The notes: generated by a model from the letters alone, not told the origin. A DNA stretch of 64,000 bases from UBA10646 sp046296295 (GCA_046296295.1 JBKBLG010000018.1:1-64000), one strand, 5' to 3'; shown: positions 9,201-18,324, numbered from the stretch's first letter. Numbers and translations are program-made.

Positions 9201-10602
9201 TGGAGATGTACTAACTTTATTTGATGGTGGTGCATGTGCACAGCCGCCAACTTTTGTAGTTCGTAATGTTAATGCAAGTGGTGGTATATTAACACTTTCT
9301 GTAGTAGATCCTGGAAGTTGTTTATCTAACCTAACATCTCCATATTTCTTTACAGGAGGTTCAGGCACTGGCTGCCTCATCAATACAATATTGCAAACCA
9401 ATAACGGAATTGCAAAAGTGGCCGATGTTAACAGTTTAGCGGTAGCTAATAATCTTACCATCAACCAATCGTTAACAGTATTAAATACGTTACAATTGTT
9501 CACCAACGCCGTTGTTAATACTGGTAACAACCGATTAACCTTAGGGTGGAACGATGGAACACCAATAATTGGTTCGTTAGCAGTAGGAACCAACGCACGT
9601 ATTAATGGTACTTTCCGAAGAGCATTAAGCACAAACACCTTCACAGAAAACGATACGAGAGCTTTATTCCCTATAGGTACAGCAACACAAAACCAATACG
9701 TAGCTATTAACTATGCTACTGCCCCAACTGGTTTTGGTTATATCAGTGCATCGTTTGTTGCAGCTAATCCGGGCATCAATGGTAACTTGCCTACAGAAAA
9801 TACGGTTACCATCAGCAACCTAAACACAGAGGGTTATTGGAACATTCAATCTGAAGGAACTTTAGCAGGCACTCCTAATATTCGATTGATACCAACAGGC
9901 TTTGCGAACTTAGCCGATAACATAGCTGAAAACCGTATTATACAACGTACAGATGCAAGTGCTGTATGGCAGTTTACCGGAACACATGTAACGGGTACTT
10001 CCGCCGATACCCTTCGAAGAACAGCAATTACATTGGGTGGGCAGTATGCTATCGGGCGTGTAGCAAGTACATTGCCGTTATTTGTACAGCAGTTTCATGG
10101 CGTTGCAACGCATCAAGGTAATTTATTAAGCTGGAAGGCCGCCAACGAAGTCGATATTGCCTATTACGAGTTAGAAGCGAGCACTAATACGCAACAATTC
10201 GAAAGTGTACATCAGCAGGCGGCAAAGCAAGTACAATATCAATTTTTGCATCAGCGAGTAGCTCCTATAATGTATTATCGCTTAAAGTTGGTTGGTAAGA
10301 ATGGTGAAGTTGCCTACAGTGGTATAATTCAATTGAAACAATCGAACCTTACGGTAAATATTGTAGCCACACCAACCATTACAACCGATAAGTTACAGCT
10401 ACAAATTACATCGTCTAAACCAGTATCAGGAACTTGGTATATGGTTAACATCCAAGGCACACGTTTTATGCAGCAACCATTTACCACAGTTGCAGGAACA
10501 ATGCAATGGCCTGTTAGCGTAAGTCATTTACCGCAAGGTACTTATTACATTACTTTACAAACAGCAGAAGGTAGTTATACTACAAGGTTTATCAAACAAT
10601 AG
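6289..10602 (+). CDS. Giant T9SS-exported beta-rich surface protein
   Basis: 1437 residues. A signal peptide is seen from the Met at 6301 (MRSILWICLLLLSIRLYSQ), so 6301 may be the true start. The body is Asn/Thr/Ala-rich with repeated beta-helix-like segments and two modules of the GNWGTPTTW / NWFDAANW...DNV type (about residues 220-255 and 660-690). A T9SS-associated Fn3-like segment follows (LLSWKAANEVDIAYYELEAS, about 1280), and the last 80 residues are a type A sorting domain ending SHLPQGTYYITL...FIKQ. I infer export by T9SS and surface attachment as an adhesin. Four copies of the dispersed word are inside (7359, 8541, 10347, 10525). A terminator follows the stop codon. Confidence 0.88.
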   Translation: MPMYMRSILWICLLLLSIRLYSQTTVLNPNGAGGFELGNTFADNGWINSASSEVNRWVLGSRPTNIIGNRAAYLSNDFNAANPATTITAGTAVTTHIYTTITLPASDSAILISFKWKANYTSSGTALLRVAIDSAMINVPTSGVTAQGAVVYNAITGTNDVWTVVQATVSPMFAGKTVRLVFSSSTPASFTNNATITGPAVDSIGVVTRANRLTFTSTNTGGNWGTPTTWTNNAFPTAYDNIIIPQGSSVVFQDNIQHFCNDLTINGTLTAVVGANSIFNVLGNLSVNSSGAFTVPTNSAYSYNVAGNLNIAAGASISWQRVTLTFNGNTAQEFNFDNANQFVGQYIGAVVCNNNAGLTVNANTGVLELLLRIGATRGVLTHNNVLRLNNTLVVGFNTVTIAVVDGSFASRVPVAANASINLLYSQVTATIPVSLIAGSRNELPLDRTVTSLQIGSVNVNLQVNDSLRVSGATNCLTLFGRVDVADNAALVFTNPAATFNVANNGLVKGNIVRVLNGNNVASYNFPVGWGNTRRAVTLRRITADNARVLIATKAYANGTNGSGIAALANQFVWEVRTLSGTLTSVDSIAFEYDVAAEGFTSSDSLNRRIATSATINGTYSVVPAGASTATPALLVTARGNYNNDAFYAVGLTQGGFLKTWTGGAGTYNWFDAANWSGNTVPTCNDVVTISEPFRTIELGTTPVQCAGLILGLNTSINIGDAQTLNIGCNMPTGGNALLDIIGRVTVADGATLAVNGGILLRNTGALIQTGGNILLDPVGNTDTLKAHVLQLGESVTNLTNQLLLQGGTITFIDPNGLNAINYLGNTTIDASPNHTIKFGTTTSTQRDASLNGYLINLQASGLNVALKLGNVVIDGGNVPGRWFIGGSIFANGNLTVAPNADLRTSSVIVVRKNFTNQGRYFSRAQLAFGDFNPSNNSIVASSDNSVFTTNSNIYANYPSFAPDVPGNGYSVGDVLTLFDGGACAQPPTFVVRNVNASGGILTLSVVDPGSCLSNLTSPYFFTGGSGTGCLINTILQTNNGIAKVADVNSLAVANNLTINQSLTVLNTLQLFTNAVVNTGNNRLTLGWNDGTPIIGSLAVGTNARINGTFRRALSTNTFTENDTRALFPIGTATQNQYVAINYATAPTGFGYISASFVAANPGINGNLPTENTVTISNLNTEGYWNIQSEGTLAGTPNIRLIPTGFANLADNIAENRIIQRTDASAVWQFTGTHVTGTSADTLRRTAITLGGQYAIGRVASTLPLFVQQFHGVATHQGNLLSWKAANEVDIAYYELEASTNTQQFESVHQQAAKQVQYQFLHQRVAPIMYYRLKLVGKNGEVAYSGIIQLKQSNLTVNIVATPTITTDKLQLQITSSKPVSGTWYMVNIQGTRFMQQPFTTVAGTMQWPVSVSHLPQGTYYITLQTAEGSYTTRFIKQ

Positions 10603-10626
10603 CAACCAACATTGTTGTTCAAGTTC

Positions 10627-10652
10627 GGCCCCGCCTTTGGCGGGGCCTTTTT
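10627..10652 (+). terminator. Strong rho-independent terminator
   Basis: GGCCCCGCC (10627-10635), loop TTT, GGCGGGGCC (10639-10647), then five T. It closes the giant adhesin transcript and separates it from lspA. Confidence 0.92.
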
Positions 10653-10704
10653 GTGGCTTTGTTAATGTGTCACAGATACAAGCGTTAACTAGCTAGCATC
10701 CTCT

Positions 10705-10712
10705 TATCTTTG
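10705..10712 (+). promoter_or_regulatory. -7 promoter box of lspA
   Basis: TATCTTTG matches the Bacteroidota -7 consensus TAnnTTTG and lies 17 bases before the GTG start of lspA, downstream of the strong terminator. I see no convincing -33 TTG box. Confidence 0.55.
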
Positions 10713-10729
10713 GCGCCAAAATTCTTATT

Positions 10730-11395
10730 GTGAAGGGTAAGCACGTAGCACTGTTAATCATCGCCATTTTAGTGGCCGACCAAATACTGAAGATATATAT
10801 AAAAACAAATTATTATTTGGGTGAAGAACATAATATGCTAGGTAGTTGGTTTCGCCTACATTTTGTAGAAAACAAAGGCATGGCTTGGGGTTGGGAATTT
10901 GGCGATGGCTTTGGTAAAATTGCCCTAACATTATTCAGGCTGGTAGCTGTAATAGCAGGTACTTTTTATTTAAGGCATATTATACAGAAGCAAATGCACA
11001 AAGGTTTTATTGTATGTGCATCGTTAATATATGCTGGGGCTGCCGGTAATTTAATTGATAGCATGTTCTATGGGATGATTTTCGAAAACTCAGATTACTA
11101 CGTACAAAACGTAGCCAACTTCACTGCTTTTGGTAAAGGTTATGCTAGTTTTTTGCATGGTAAAGTGGTAGATATGTTGTATTTCCCGATCATACAAATC
11201 GAGAAAATGCCTGCATGGATGCCTTTTTTAGGCGGCCAGCCTTTCGAGTTTTTTAGTCCTGTTTTCAATCTTGCCGATGCTGCTATATCAACAGGGGTAA
11301 TTGCCTTGTTCATATGGCAAAAAAAATGGATGCCCGATAATAAACCAGCCGCTGCAACAAGCGAACCCGCTTCTACAGAAACTGATAACAGTTAA
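10730..11395 (+). CDS. lspA: Lipoprotein signal peptidase (signal peptidase II)
   Basis: 221 residues. LspA removes signal peptides from diacylglyceryl-modified prolipoproteins in the inner membrane. Visible are the N-terminal helix with VADQILK, the VENKGMAWG block, and the two catalytic Asp motifs GNLIDSMFYG and FNLADAAIS, with further membrane helices. It is longer than the usual 160-170 residues because of an insertion between the catalytic motifs and a hydrophilic tail (PAAATSEPASTETDNS), as common in Bacteroidota. The start codon is GTG; no in-frame ATG fits better. The gene ends exactly where the opposing murF-alr gene ends, with no intergenic base. The window encodes several lipoproteins that are likely substrates. 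Confidence 0.93.
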   Translation: MKGKHVALLIIAILVADQILKIYIKTNYYLGEEHNMLGSWFRLHFVENKGMAWGWEFGDGFGKIALTLFRLVAVIAGTFYLRHIIQKQMHKGFIVCASLIYAGAAGNLIDSMFYGMIFENSDYYVQNVANFTAFGKGYASFLHGKVVDMLYFPIIQIEKMPAWMPFLGGQPFEFFSPVFNLADAAISTGVIALFIWQKKWMPDNKPAAATSEPASTETDNS

Positions 11396-13876
11396 TTACT
11401 CTGTAATATATACTCTTGGTACGCGTAAGCCAATACTGGTAAGTATTTCGTAAGCAATGGTGTTACACCAATCTGCATGTTGTTGTACGGGTAAGTGTGT
11501 GCCAAAAATTTCTACTTCATCATTTTCTTGTGCTTCAGGTATGTTGGTTACATCAATCATGGTCATATCCATGCATACGGTACCAATAACAGGCGCTAAC
11601 TTACCGTGTAACCACACCTTTCCAACACCATTACTAAGCTGCCTGCTAAAACCATCGGCATAGCCAATGCGAATGGTAGCTATACGAGCATTAGCGGCAA
11701 CTACACCTCTACGATTGTACCCAACCGTTTCACCAGCTGCAACATTGCGAATTTGTGCAATGGTGGTGTATAGGCGTGCAACAGGTTGTAGCTGCAGATG
11801 GCTTGCTGCGTAGGGAGCAACACCATATAAACCAATGCCTAAACGCACCATACTTAATTGCCATTCACTATGCCGTTCAATAGCAGCCGAATTACCAATG
11901 TGTTGCAGGAATGTATAAGGAATAACTTTTTGTATGGCCGCAATCATTTCTTGGAATAAAGCTATTTGCCTTACGGTAAATGCATCGTGTTCGGCAGCAT
12001 CGCTTGCCGCAAGGTGGCTAAATACACTTTTTATTACCACATTGCTTTGTGTAGCTAATATTTGCGTAAGCTGTTGTATATCCTTCGATTCAAAGCCAAG
12101 GCGATGCATGCCCGTATCTAGCTTAATATGGATAGGATACGATTCAATTGCCTGCTGTTGCAAATAAGCTATAAACTGTTGTAAGATGCCAAACGAAAAT
12201 ATTTCTGGCTCTAGTTGATAAGTTACTAAAGCATCAAAAGCTGCCGCATCAATATTTAGTACGAGTATTGGTAAGCTAATACCGGCTTTACGAAGCTGTA
12301 CACCTTCGTCGGCATAGGCTACCGCTAAGTAATCTACTTTTTGAAATTGTAGCAATCTACCAACCTCGGCACTGCCACTACCGTAACCATAAGCTTTCAC
12401 CACCGCCATTAGTTTGGTGCCGGGTGTAAGTAGTTGCCTGAATTGTTGTAGGTTATGTTGCATGGCTCCTAAATGAATATCGAGCCTAGTTTGATGGCTC
12501 TGCAACTGTAACCATTGATGTAATGTTTCAAACTGAAATTGGCGAGCCCCTTTTAGCAACACATAAGCTTGCTGAAAATGTTGTGTTGTTAGGCTTTGCT
12601 GCAAAGCCGTAATACTATCAAAAAACAAACATTGCGGTACGTATGCTTGCAATATGGCTCTATGTGCACCAATGGCAGTACCAATACCAATGCATTGTCG
12701 AATGCCAAATTGTTGTAATAGCTGGCCTATTTCAGTGTATAGTTGTGCAGCAGGTATGCCGGCTTGCAATACATCGGAAAGTACCACTATTTTATTGCCA
12801 GCGCCTGCTTGCTGTTGTAGATAATCGAGTGCAATAGTAAGCGATGATACATCGTTACTATAGCTATCGTTGATTAAATATGACTGATGTACGCCTACCG
12901 TTAATTGTAATCGCATATTAACAGGTGTTAGCTGTAACATACGTTCCGCAATGGTAGCATCGTTCATACCATAATCTAACAGAAATAGCCAGCAACAACA
13001 TGCATTGTTAATGCTGGCATCGTCGGTAAAGGGAATGGTTATTTGCCGTAAGGCATTTTGATAACTTGCTGTTATAGTGGTGCCGGTCGCTTGTTTTTGA
13101 ACATTTTGAATATGCAGCGTGCAATTAGGTAACTTGCCAAAACTGCGTACCTGCGGTTGTGATAATATACCTTGCGGTAAATGTGGTGCAACGGTATCGG
13201 CATGTACGTATTGCTTACCAACCCCTGTTAGTAATTGCCATTTTTCGGTGGCTTTGTGCCTAAGATTTTCAAAGCCCGCACTGTGGGCTGCACCTAAAGT
13301 GGTGAATATGGCTGCAGTTGGCGCTATCATTTGCCGTAAGGCTTGCATTTCTCCTTGTTCTGAAATGCCTGCTTCTATAATGGCCATGGTGTGTTGTGTA
13401 CTTAGCTGCCACAAGCTTAATGGAACGCCAATTTGACTATTATAACTGCGCGGGCTACGCACAATACGTTCGTTCGATTGCAGTAATTGGTACAACCATT
13501 CTTTCACGATTGTTTTGCCGTTACTCCCCGTAATTGCAATTACCGGATATTGAAATTGCTTTCGGTGATAAGCTGCAAGTTGTTGTAGCGCATGTAAGGT
13601 GTTGGTTACCATTAAGAAAACAGCATTTGAATATTGCTGTATGGCCACAGGCTTACTTACTACAAAAGCGGTAACACCTCGTTGGTATACTTCATCAATA
13701 AAACTATGCCCATCGCGGCCAGCACCGGGTAAGGCAAAAAAAATACTCTGTTCCGGGAAAACAATTTTGCGACTATCGGTAACTAAAAATTGAATGCTTG
13801 CATGAGGTGGCATATCGCCAATGATATTGGCTTGTATAATTTTTGCAATATGTTGAAGTGAATACACCATTGGCAT
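11396..13876 (-). CDS. murF-alr: Fused MurF ligase / alanine racemase
   Basis: 826 residues. The N-terminal half is UDP-MurNAc-tripeptide:D-Ala-D-Ala ligase, with the ATP loop GSNGKTIVK at about residue 115 and Mur ligase central and C-terminal domains. The C-terminal part, from about residue 465 (TRLDIHLGAMQHNL), is a PLP alanine racemase with the Lys motif AVVKAYGYGSG and the second-base region VGYNRRG. Together they make and attach the D-Ala-D-Ala end of the peptidoglycan stem. The fusion is typical of Bacteroidota. It is the last gene of a gldF-gldG-terC-murF/alr run, 2 bases after terC. It carries four copies of the dispersed word (11969, 13041, 13170, 13328), the densest set in any gene here. 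Confidence 0.95.
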   Translation of the reverse strand: MPMVYSLQHIAKIIQANIIGDMPPHASIQFLVTDSRKIVFPEQSIFFALPGAGRDGHSFIDEVYQRGVTAFVVSKPVAIQQYSNAVFLMVTNTLHALQQLAAYHRKQFQYPVIAITGSNGKTIVKEWLYQLLQSNERIVRSPRSYNSQIGVPLSLWQLSTQHTMAIIEAGISEQGEMQALRQMIAPTAAIFTTLGAAHSAGFENLRHKATEKWQLLTGVGKQYVHADTVAPHLPQGILSQPQVRSFGKLPNCTLHIQNVQKQATGTTITASYQNALRQITIPFTDDASINNACCCWLFLLDYGMNDATIAERMLQLTPVNMRLQLTVGVHQSYLINDSYSNDVSSLTIALDYLQQQAGAGNKIVVLSDVLQAGIPAAQLYTEIGQLLQQFGIRQCIGIGTAIGAHRAILQAYVPQCLFFDSITALQQSLTTQHFQQAYVLLKGARQFQFETLHQWLQLQSHQTRLDIHLGAMQHNLQQFRQLLTPGTKLMAVVKAYGYGSGSAEVGRLLQFQKVDYLAVAYADEGVQLRKAGISLPILVLNIDAAAFDALVTYQLEPEIFSFGILQQFIAYLQQQAIESYPIHIKLDTGMHRLGFESKDIQQLTQILATQSNVVIKSVFSHLAASDAAEHDAFTVRQIALFQEMIAAIQKVIPYTFLQHIGNSAAIERHSEWQLSMVRLGIGLYGVAPYAASHLQLQPVARLYTTIAQIRNVAAGETVGYNRRGVVAANARIATIRIGYADGFSRQLSNGVGKVWLHGKLAPVIGTVCMDMTMIDVTNIPEAQENDEVEIFGTHLPVQQHADWCNTIAYEILTSIGLRVPRVYITE

Positions 13877-13878
13877 AT

Positions 13879-14859
13879 TTATAATGTATTATCATCTACA
13901 TCGTGTGGTAAGTACTTTTTCTTATGATAAATGGAGTATACGATAGAACCTCCAATGCAAAGCAAAATCATACCAAGGCTAATGGTTACTTGTACGCCTT
14001 TACTCGGAATCCACTCGTTAATCCAATGTTCTGCAAGCATTTTAATACCAATGAATACTAATACAATGGCAATACCTTGTTGTAGAAAATCGAACTTGCT
14101 TACAGCACCACGTAATAAAAAAAACAAAGAACGTAGGCCTAATACAGCAAAAATATTACTGGTATAAATTACCAACTTTTCGCGACTAATACCCATTACT
14201 GCCGGAATACTATCGAGTGCAAATACCAAATCAATTGTAGCTAACATTACTACTACTACAAATAGTGTAGTGTACTGGGGCCTTCCTTTAGCATCACGTA
14301 CTACATACCTCCCATTGCCATCGTGTGGTGCTAATGGCAAAAATTTATTCAAGAACTTATATACTTTGCTATCGTGTGGTTCAAAAGCTTCATCGTCATT
14401 TGTGGTGAACATATGATAGCCTGTATACACCAAGAAAACACCGAACAAATACAATATCCAATGAAATTTATCTACCAATACAACCCCTGCCGTAATAAAT
14501 AAAGCCCTGAAAATAATGGCCATTAAAATGCCAATTAATAGCACTCTGCCATAGTGCTTTTCCTTTACATTAAAAGATGTAAATATGAGAATGAACACAA
14601 AAATGTTGTCTACACTTAGGCTCCATTCCATCAGGTAGGCGCTAATGTATTCTAATGCCATGGTAGGGCCTTTTTGGCCTTCTTCAAAGTAAATGAATAC
14701 TCCAAAACTCAAAGCAAGTCCAACCCAAAAAAGGGTTTGATTCAATGCTTGTCGCAAGGTTGTAATTTTATTTTTCTTATTGAGAATTACTAAGTCTAGC
14801 AGTAGTGCAAGTACTAGTACAATACCGAATACGAGATATACAATTTGGTCTTTAGTCAT
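13879..14859 (-). CDS. TerC/Alx family integral membrane protein
   Basis: 326 residues with about nine membrane helices. Family hallmarks are visible: an acidic helix motif with SVDNIFVFILIF, VLLIGILMAI, and FALDSIPAVMGISRE in the second repeat. TerC/Alx proteins are linked to metal (Mn) export, tellurite resistance and pH-responsive regulation; the role here is not determined. It lies between gldG (12-base gap) and murF-alr (2-base gap) on the same strand, suggesting one transcript. No alx-type riboswitch space exists upstream. Confidence 0.88.
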   Translation of the reverse strand: MTKDQIVYLVFGIVLVLALLLDLVILNKKNKITTLRQALNQTLFWVGLALSFGVFIYFEEGQKGPTMALEYISAYLMEWSLSVDNIFVFILIFTSFNVKEKHYGRVLLIGILMAIIFRALFITAGVVLVDKFHWILYLFGVFLVYTGYHMFTTNDDEAFEPHDSKVYKFLNKFLPLAPHDGNGRYVVRDAKGRPQYTTLFVVVVMLATIDLVFALDSIPAVMGISREKLVIYTSNIFAVLGLRSLFFLLRGAVSKFDFLQQGIAIVLVFIGIKMLAEHWINEWIPSKGVQVTISLGMILLCIGGSIVYSIYHKKKYLPHDVDDNTL

Positions 14860-14871
14860 GCGTGTTTGTTA

Positions 14872-16614
14872 TTACGGAGTAGCATATTTTCTTTTGCGTA
14901 GGCTATTAAAACTAATGCCAAACAATAGAACAAGTAGTATGGGCAATAAGGTGTTTATTAATTGCCAAAAGCTACTGTTATTTTTTAGTTTTTCTTTATC
15001 TAGTAAGCGTAGCTGTAATTCTTTGTTACGAGCTTCGTACAGTGGCCGCTCACTTACTAAATAATCAACACAGTTTAATAAAAATTCTCTGTTGGCGAAA
15101 CGATAGGCTTCAAAAGGTAGCATGCCCATTTCAAGCGGGCCATCGGTTTTTGTAACAACGTTGGTTACAATATCCGCATCGGCAATAAAAATTTGTTTAG
15201 ATGGTTGGTTGGCCCTTGCGGTAAATGGTAAGCCGGTAGCAGCCTGCACACTATCTTTTAAGGCTGTCGAAATTCGGTTGGCATACAATGAGTTAAAGCT
15301 ACCTTCACAAAGCACTGCAATAGGTACATAACTTTTGTTGAATTGTAAAAAATCGTTCTCGCTACGAATGTTGTTCAACGTAACTAGCGCGGGGCTAGCT
15401 ACTCGCTTACTATTGGTATCTGTAGCAAGTAAAATGGTTTTTTGAATATTGGGTGCTTTAACAGTATCGATACTGCCGGGGAATATCGGTAATACACGGT
15501 CGAGATTTTTAGTAATAGCACTATTACCTAAGCCACTTACAAAAGGATAATAAGGCCAAGGGATGCGTTGTATGCGAGGACTATTATCTGGGTTGTATCC
15601 AATAACCAAAGGGATTTTGCTGCAGTTTAAGTCTTGCACTAAATCGTTGTTGATACGTACCCCTTGTTTGAACAATAAATCGTCGATATTTAAATTACGA
15701 TCAAAGGCAACAAAATCGGCTTGGCTACGCATGAGGCTATCTAACTCGGCATATACCTTATCTATACACCAAATAATATTGCCTCCATTCATTACGTATT
15801 GGTCGAGTTTTAGCTTGTCTTCATCGGTAAAGGCTTGTGTTGGCTTTACAATTAATAGTGCATCAATTTGATTGGCTTGCGGATAGCCTTTTTTAAGATC
15901 GAAGATGGCTAAGCGATAATCGTTACGTAAGCTTTCGCCAAGGTCATTTACCGTAAGGTCTATAGGCTCGCCATTACCTACCACATAAGCTATGGTAGGC
16001 ACTCGTTTTCTAGTGAGTTTATCGATTGCGTTGGCAAATTTGAATTCTAATAATGCTTCGGCGGCGTTGCGAGTTGCTTCTTTATCTTCTTCAGGTATAT
16101 CTGTTAAAATATTATATTGCTTGAATACCTTTTTGCTACTGCGAAGATCTACCACAACCGCTTTACCATTTGTATTGCTTACAATGGCCGAAGGCGTAAT
16201 GAGTTGCTCAGTATTCTTATTATCGTTGGTTACTATTTCACTGCTTCGTTCAAATACCACACCCATACGTTGAAGGCTATCAAACAATTGGTATTTTGTA
16301 GTATCGTTAAGGCCTTCGCCTGGTGTTTCGTAGCTAACTGTTATTTTTCTGTTGCTGCGAGTCGAAAATTCTTCTAACAAATCAGAAGTTGCAATAGCTA
16401 ACTTTTTATAATCGGCAGGTAAGTTGCCAGTTAACAGTACTTTTATATGAATAGGTTCTGTTATGCTATCGATTAAGTTTTCAGTTGCAGCTGTAATGGT
16501 AAAACGTTTTTCGGCTGTAACATCGGCTCTGTAATGCCACTGTTGTGCCAGCAGTATAACTGCAATGAAACCTAGTATAGTAATGAGTATGTTGTAATTT
16601 TTATTACGAAGCAT
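14872..16614 (-). CDS. gldG: Gliding motility ABC-transporter auxiliary protein GldG
   Basis: 580 residues. An N-terminal membrane helix (about 8-25) is followed by a large extracytoplasmic domain of the GldG/ABC-2 auxiliary type and a second helix near the C-terminus (LLPILLVLLFGISFNSLRKRK). Together with GldF and the ATPase GldA, GldG forms an ABC complex needed for gliding in Flavobacterium johnsoniae. It starts 4 bases after gldF ends, so the two are co-transcribed. No gldA is in the window. Two copies of the dispersed word are inside (15214 encoding PFTARAN, 15945 encoding DLTVND). Confidence 0.92.
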   Translation of the reverse strand: MLRNKNYNILITILGFIAVILLAQQWHYRADVTAEKRFTITAATENLIDSITEPIHIKVLLTGNLPADYKKLAIATSDLLEEFSTRSNRKITVSYETPGEGLNDTTKYQLFDSLQRMGVVFERSSEIVTNDNKNTEQLITPSAIVSNTNGKAVVVDLRSSKKVFKQYNILTDIPEEDKEATRNAAEALLEFKFANAIDKLTRKRVPTIAYVVGNGEPIDLTVNDLGESLRNDYRLAIFDLKKGYPQANQIDALLIVKPTQAFTDEDKLKLDQYVMNGGNIIWCIDKVYAELDSLMRSQADFVAFDRNLNIDDLLFKQGVRINNDLVQDLNCSKIPLVIGYNPDNSPRIQRIPWPYYPFVSGLGNSAITKNLDRVLPIFPGSIDTVKAPNIQKTILLATDTNSKRVASPALVTLNNIRSENDFLQFNKSYVPIAVLCEGSFNSLYANRISTALKDSVQAATGLPFTARANQPSKQIFIADADIVTNVVTKTDGPLEMGMLPFEAYRFANREFLLNCVDYLVSERPLYEARNKELQLRLLDKEKLKNNSSFWQLINTLLPILLVLLFGISFNSLRKRKYATP

Positions 16615-16618
16615 AAGG

Positions 16619-17341
16619 TTATGAACGTTGTTCTAAATTTTGTTTAGTAATGCTCAAGCAAAGAAAAATGAGCGCCAGAAAATAAATAACGTCACGAGTG
16701 TCTATTACACCCCTACTTAAGCTTTGGTAATGAAATTGTATGCCTAATAATTCAATGTAATAGGCAATAGCCGCAACAACTGATAGCTTACTAATGGCAG
16801 TAAAGCCACTGAAAACAATAAAACTCGCAGAAGCTGCTATAACAAAGGCAACAACAGTATTGTTGGTGTAACTACTGGCCGCAATGCCAATAGCAGTGAA
16901 TGCTGCTGTTAGTAACCATAAGCCAACATAACTACCAATGGTGCCGCCAATATCAATACCTCCTGTAGCACTTAACTGTTGTACACTAACAGCGTACACA
17001 ATGGTTGGTATTAAGGCCGTTGTAGCTACTAACAAGCAGCCAAAGAATTTGCCCAAAACAATATGCCAGTTACTAAGCGGCAGTGTGGCTAATAATTCGA
17101 AAGTGCCTGTTTTTAGTTCATCGGCTATGCTACGCATGGTAATAACGGGTACTAAAAACAATAATACCCAAACTACGTTAGTAAAAAAACCTTGTAAGGT
17201 TGCATAGCCAAATTGCAAAATGCTAGTGTCGGGAAAAACAAATAGAATAAGGCTATTAATAAGTAAAAAGATAATGATGGCCAAATAGCCTGTAAGGCTA
17301 CCAAAAAATTGCTGCCATTCTTTTTTGCAAATTTCGAGCAT
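16619..17341 (-). CDS. gldF: Gliding motility ABC-transporter permease GldF
   Basis: 240 residues, an ABC-2 type permease with about six membrane helices; the segment ITMRSIADELKTGTFELLATLPLSNWHIVLGK is the conserved cytoplasmic block of this family. It forms the membrane part of the GldAFG complex. First gene of the gldF-gldG-terC-murF/alr run. A TAnnTTTG box sits only 4 bases upstream of the ATG, so the mRNA is probably leaderless. Confidence 0.92.
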   Translation of the reverse strand: MLEICKKEWQQFFGSLTGYLAIIIFLLINSLILFVFPDTSILQFGYATLQGFFTNVVWVLLFLVPVITMRSIADELKTGTFELLATLPLSNWHIVLGKFFGCLLVATTALIPTIVYAVSVQQLSATGGIDIGGTIGSYVGLWLLTAAFTAIGIAASSYTNNTVVAFVIAASASFIVFSGFTAISKLSVVAAIAYYIELLGIQFHYQSLSRGVIDTRDVIYFLALIFLCLSITKQNLEQRS

Positions 17342-17345
17342 GGGT

Positions 17346-17353
17346 CAAAAATA
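17346..17353 (-). promoter_or_regulatory. -7 box of the gldF operon
   Basis: On the minus strand TATTTTTG (plus strand CAAAAATA) ends 4 bases before the gldF ATG. With usual spacing, transcription would start at or within 1-2 bases of the start codon. Confidence 0.6.
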
Positions 17354-17388
17354 CGTGAAGCTGTTGCAAATAACTTTTTTAAAACGAA

Positions 17389-17421
17389 CAAGCGACATAC
17401 GAATGCATCGTATGTCGCTTG
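17389..17421 (-). terminator. Terminator of the iscSUA operon
   Basis: A 14-bp perfect stem (17389-17402 with 17408-17421, CAAGCGACATACGA arm) and a 5-base loop. Read on the minus strand it is followed by a T-rich stretch. It lies after iscA and before gldF. Confidence 0.85.
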
Positions 17422-17445
17422 CAAAATGTTAAATTAAAGTAGAGG

Positions 17446-17796
17446 TTACACTGCAAAACTTTCTCCACAGCCGCAGCTTCGGCTTGCATTAGGGTTGTTG
17501 AAGTAAAAACCTTTGCCATTAAGGCCGTCGCTGAAATCCAACTCTGTATTTACCAAGTATAAAAAACTTTTGAGGTCAGTAACAATTTTAATGCCATTAT
17601 CTTCAAATACTTGATCCATAGGTTTTTGCTCATTGTCGAAATCTAGCTTGTAGCTTAAACCACTACAACCACCGCCAACTACGCCAACTCTTAAGAAATA
17701 TGTTGGGTCATCGGCTATGCCAGCATCGTTCATTAATTGCAACACCTTTGCTTTTGCTTTTTCACTTACGTAAATGCTATTCTCAGTTGCTACCAT
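17446..17796 (-). CDS. iscA: A-type iron-sulfur carrier (IscA/ErpA/SufA family)
   Basis: 116 residues, normal length. The three cluster-binding cysteines are present: GGGCSGLSY in the middle and SRSCGCGESF at the C-terminus. A-type carriers take Fe-S clusters from the scaffold to target apoproteins. It is the last gene of iscS-iscU-iscA, followed by a terminator. The family subtype (IscA versus SufA/ErpA) cannot be separated by eye. Confidence 0.92.
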   Translation of the reverse strand: MVATENSIYVSEKAKAKVLQLMNDAGIADDPTYFLRVGVVGGGCSGLSYKLDFDNEQKPMDQVFEDNGIKIVTDLKSFLYLVNTELDFSDGLNGKGFYFNNPNASRSCGCGESFAV

Positions 17797-17849
17797 AATT
17801 CGATTTAAATACTTGTGAGAGAAAATAGTGCCGAATCTGCTTTCGTAAA

Positions 17850-18269
17850 TTAATGCACACCTTTTTCTTCGAACTGTAATGCTTCTAAGCCATTTTTAAC
17901 ACGATAATCGTTGATGGCTGCCTTAATGGCATCTTCAGCTAGTACAGAGCAGTGAATTTTAACCGGAGGCAGGTTTAATTCTTCAACAATCTCCATATTA
18001 TCAATATTCAATGCCTGATCTACTGTTTTGCCTTTTAACCATTCTGTAGCAAGGCTACTGCTAGCAATAGCAGAACCGCAACCGAATGTTTTGAATTTGG
18101 CATCAGTAATGATACCTGTAGCTTCATCAACCTCAATTTGCAAACGCATCACGTCGCCACATTCAGGAGCACCAACTAAACCGGTACCAACGTTTTTCTT
18201 TGATTTGTCGAGCGTTCCAACGTTTTTAGGATTTTGGTAATGATCAATTACTTTATCTGAGTAAGCCAT
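17850..18269 (-). CDS. iscU: Fe-S cluster assembly scaffold IscU
   Basis: 139 residues. Cluster ligands are visible: Cys in PECGDVMRL (with the conserved Asp), Cys in KTFGCGSAIASSS and the HC pair in KIHCSVLAEDAI. IscU receives sulfur from IscS and builds [2Fe-2S] clusters. It lies 55 bases after iscS. No hscA, hscB, fdx or iscR gene follows, so this is a shortened isc operon. Confidence 0.95.
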   Translation of the reverse strand: MAYSDKVIDHYQNPKNVGTLDKSKKNVGTGLVGAPECGDVMRLQIEVDEATGIITDAKFKTFGCGSAIASSSLATEWLKGKTVDQALNIDNMEIVEELNLPPVKIHCSVLAEDAIKAAINDYRVKNGLEALQFEEKGVH

Positions 18270-18324
18270 AGTTATTGTGTTTATTGTTTTTAAATCAATT
18301 TGGTAATTGGTAAAGGGGTACTAA

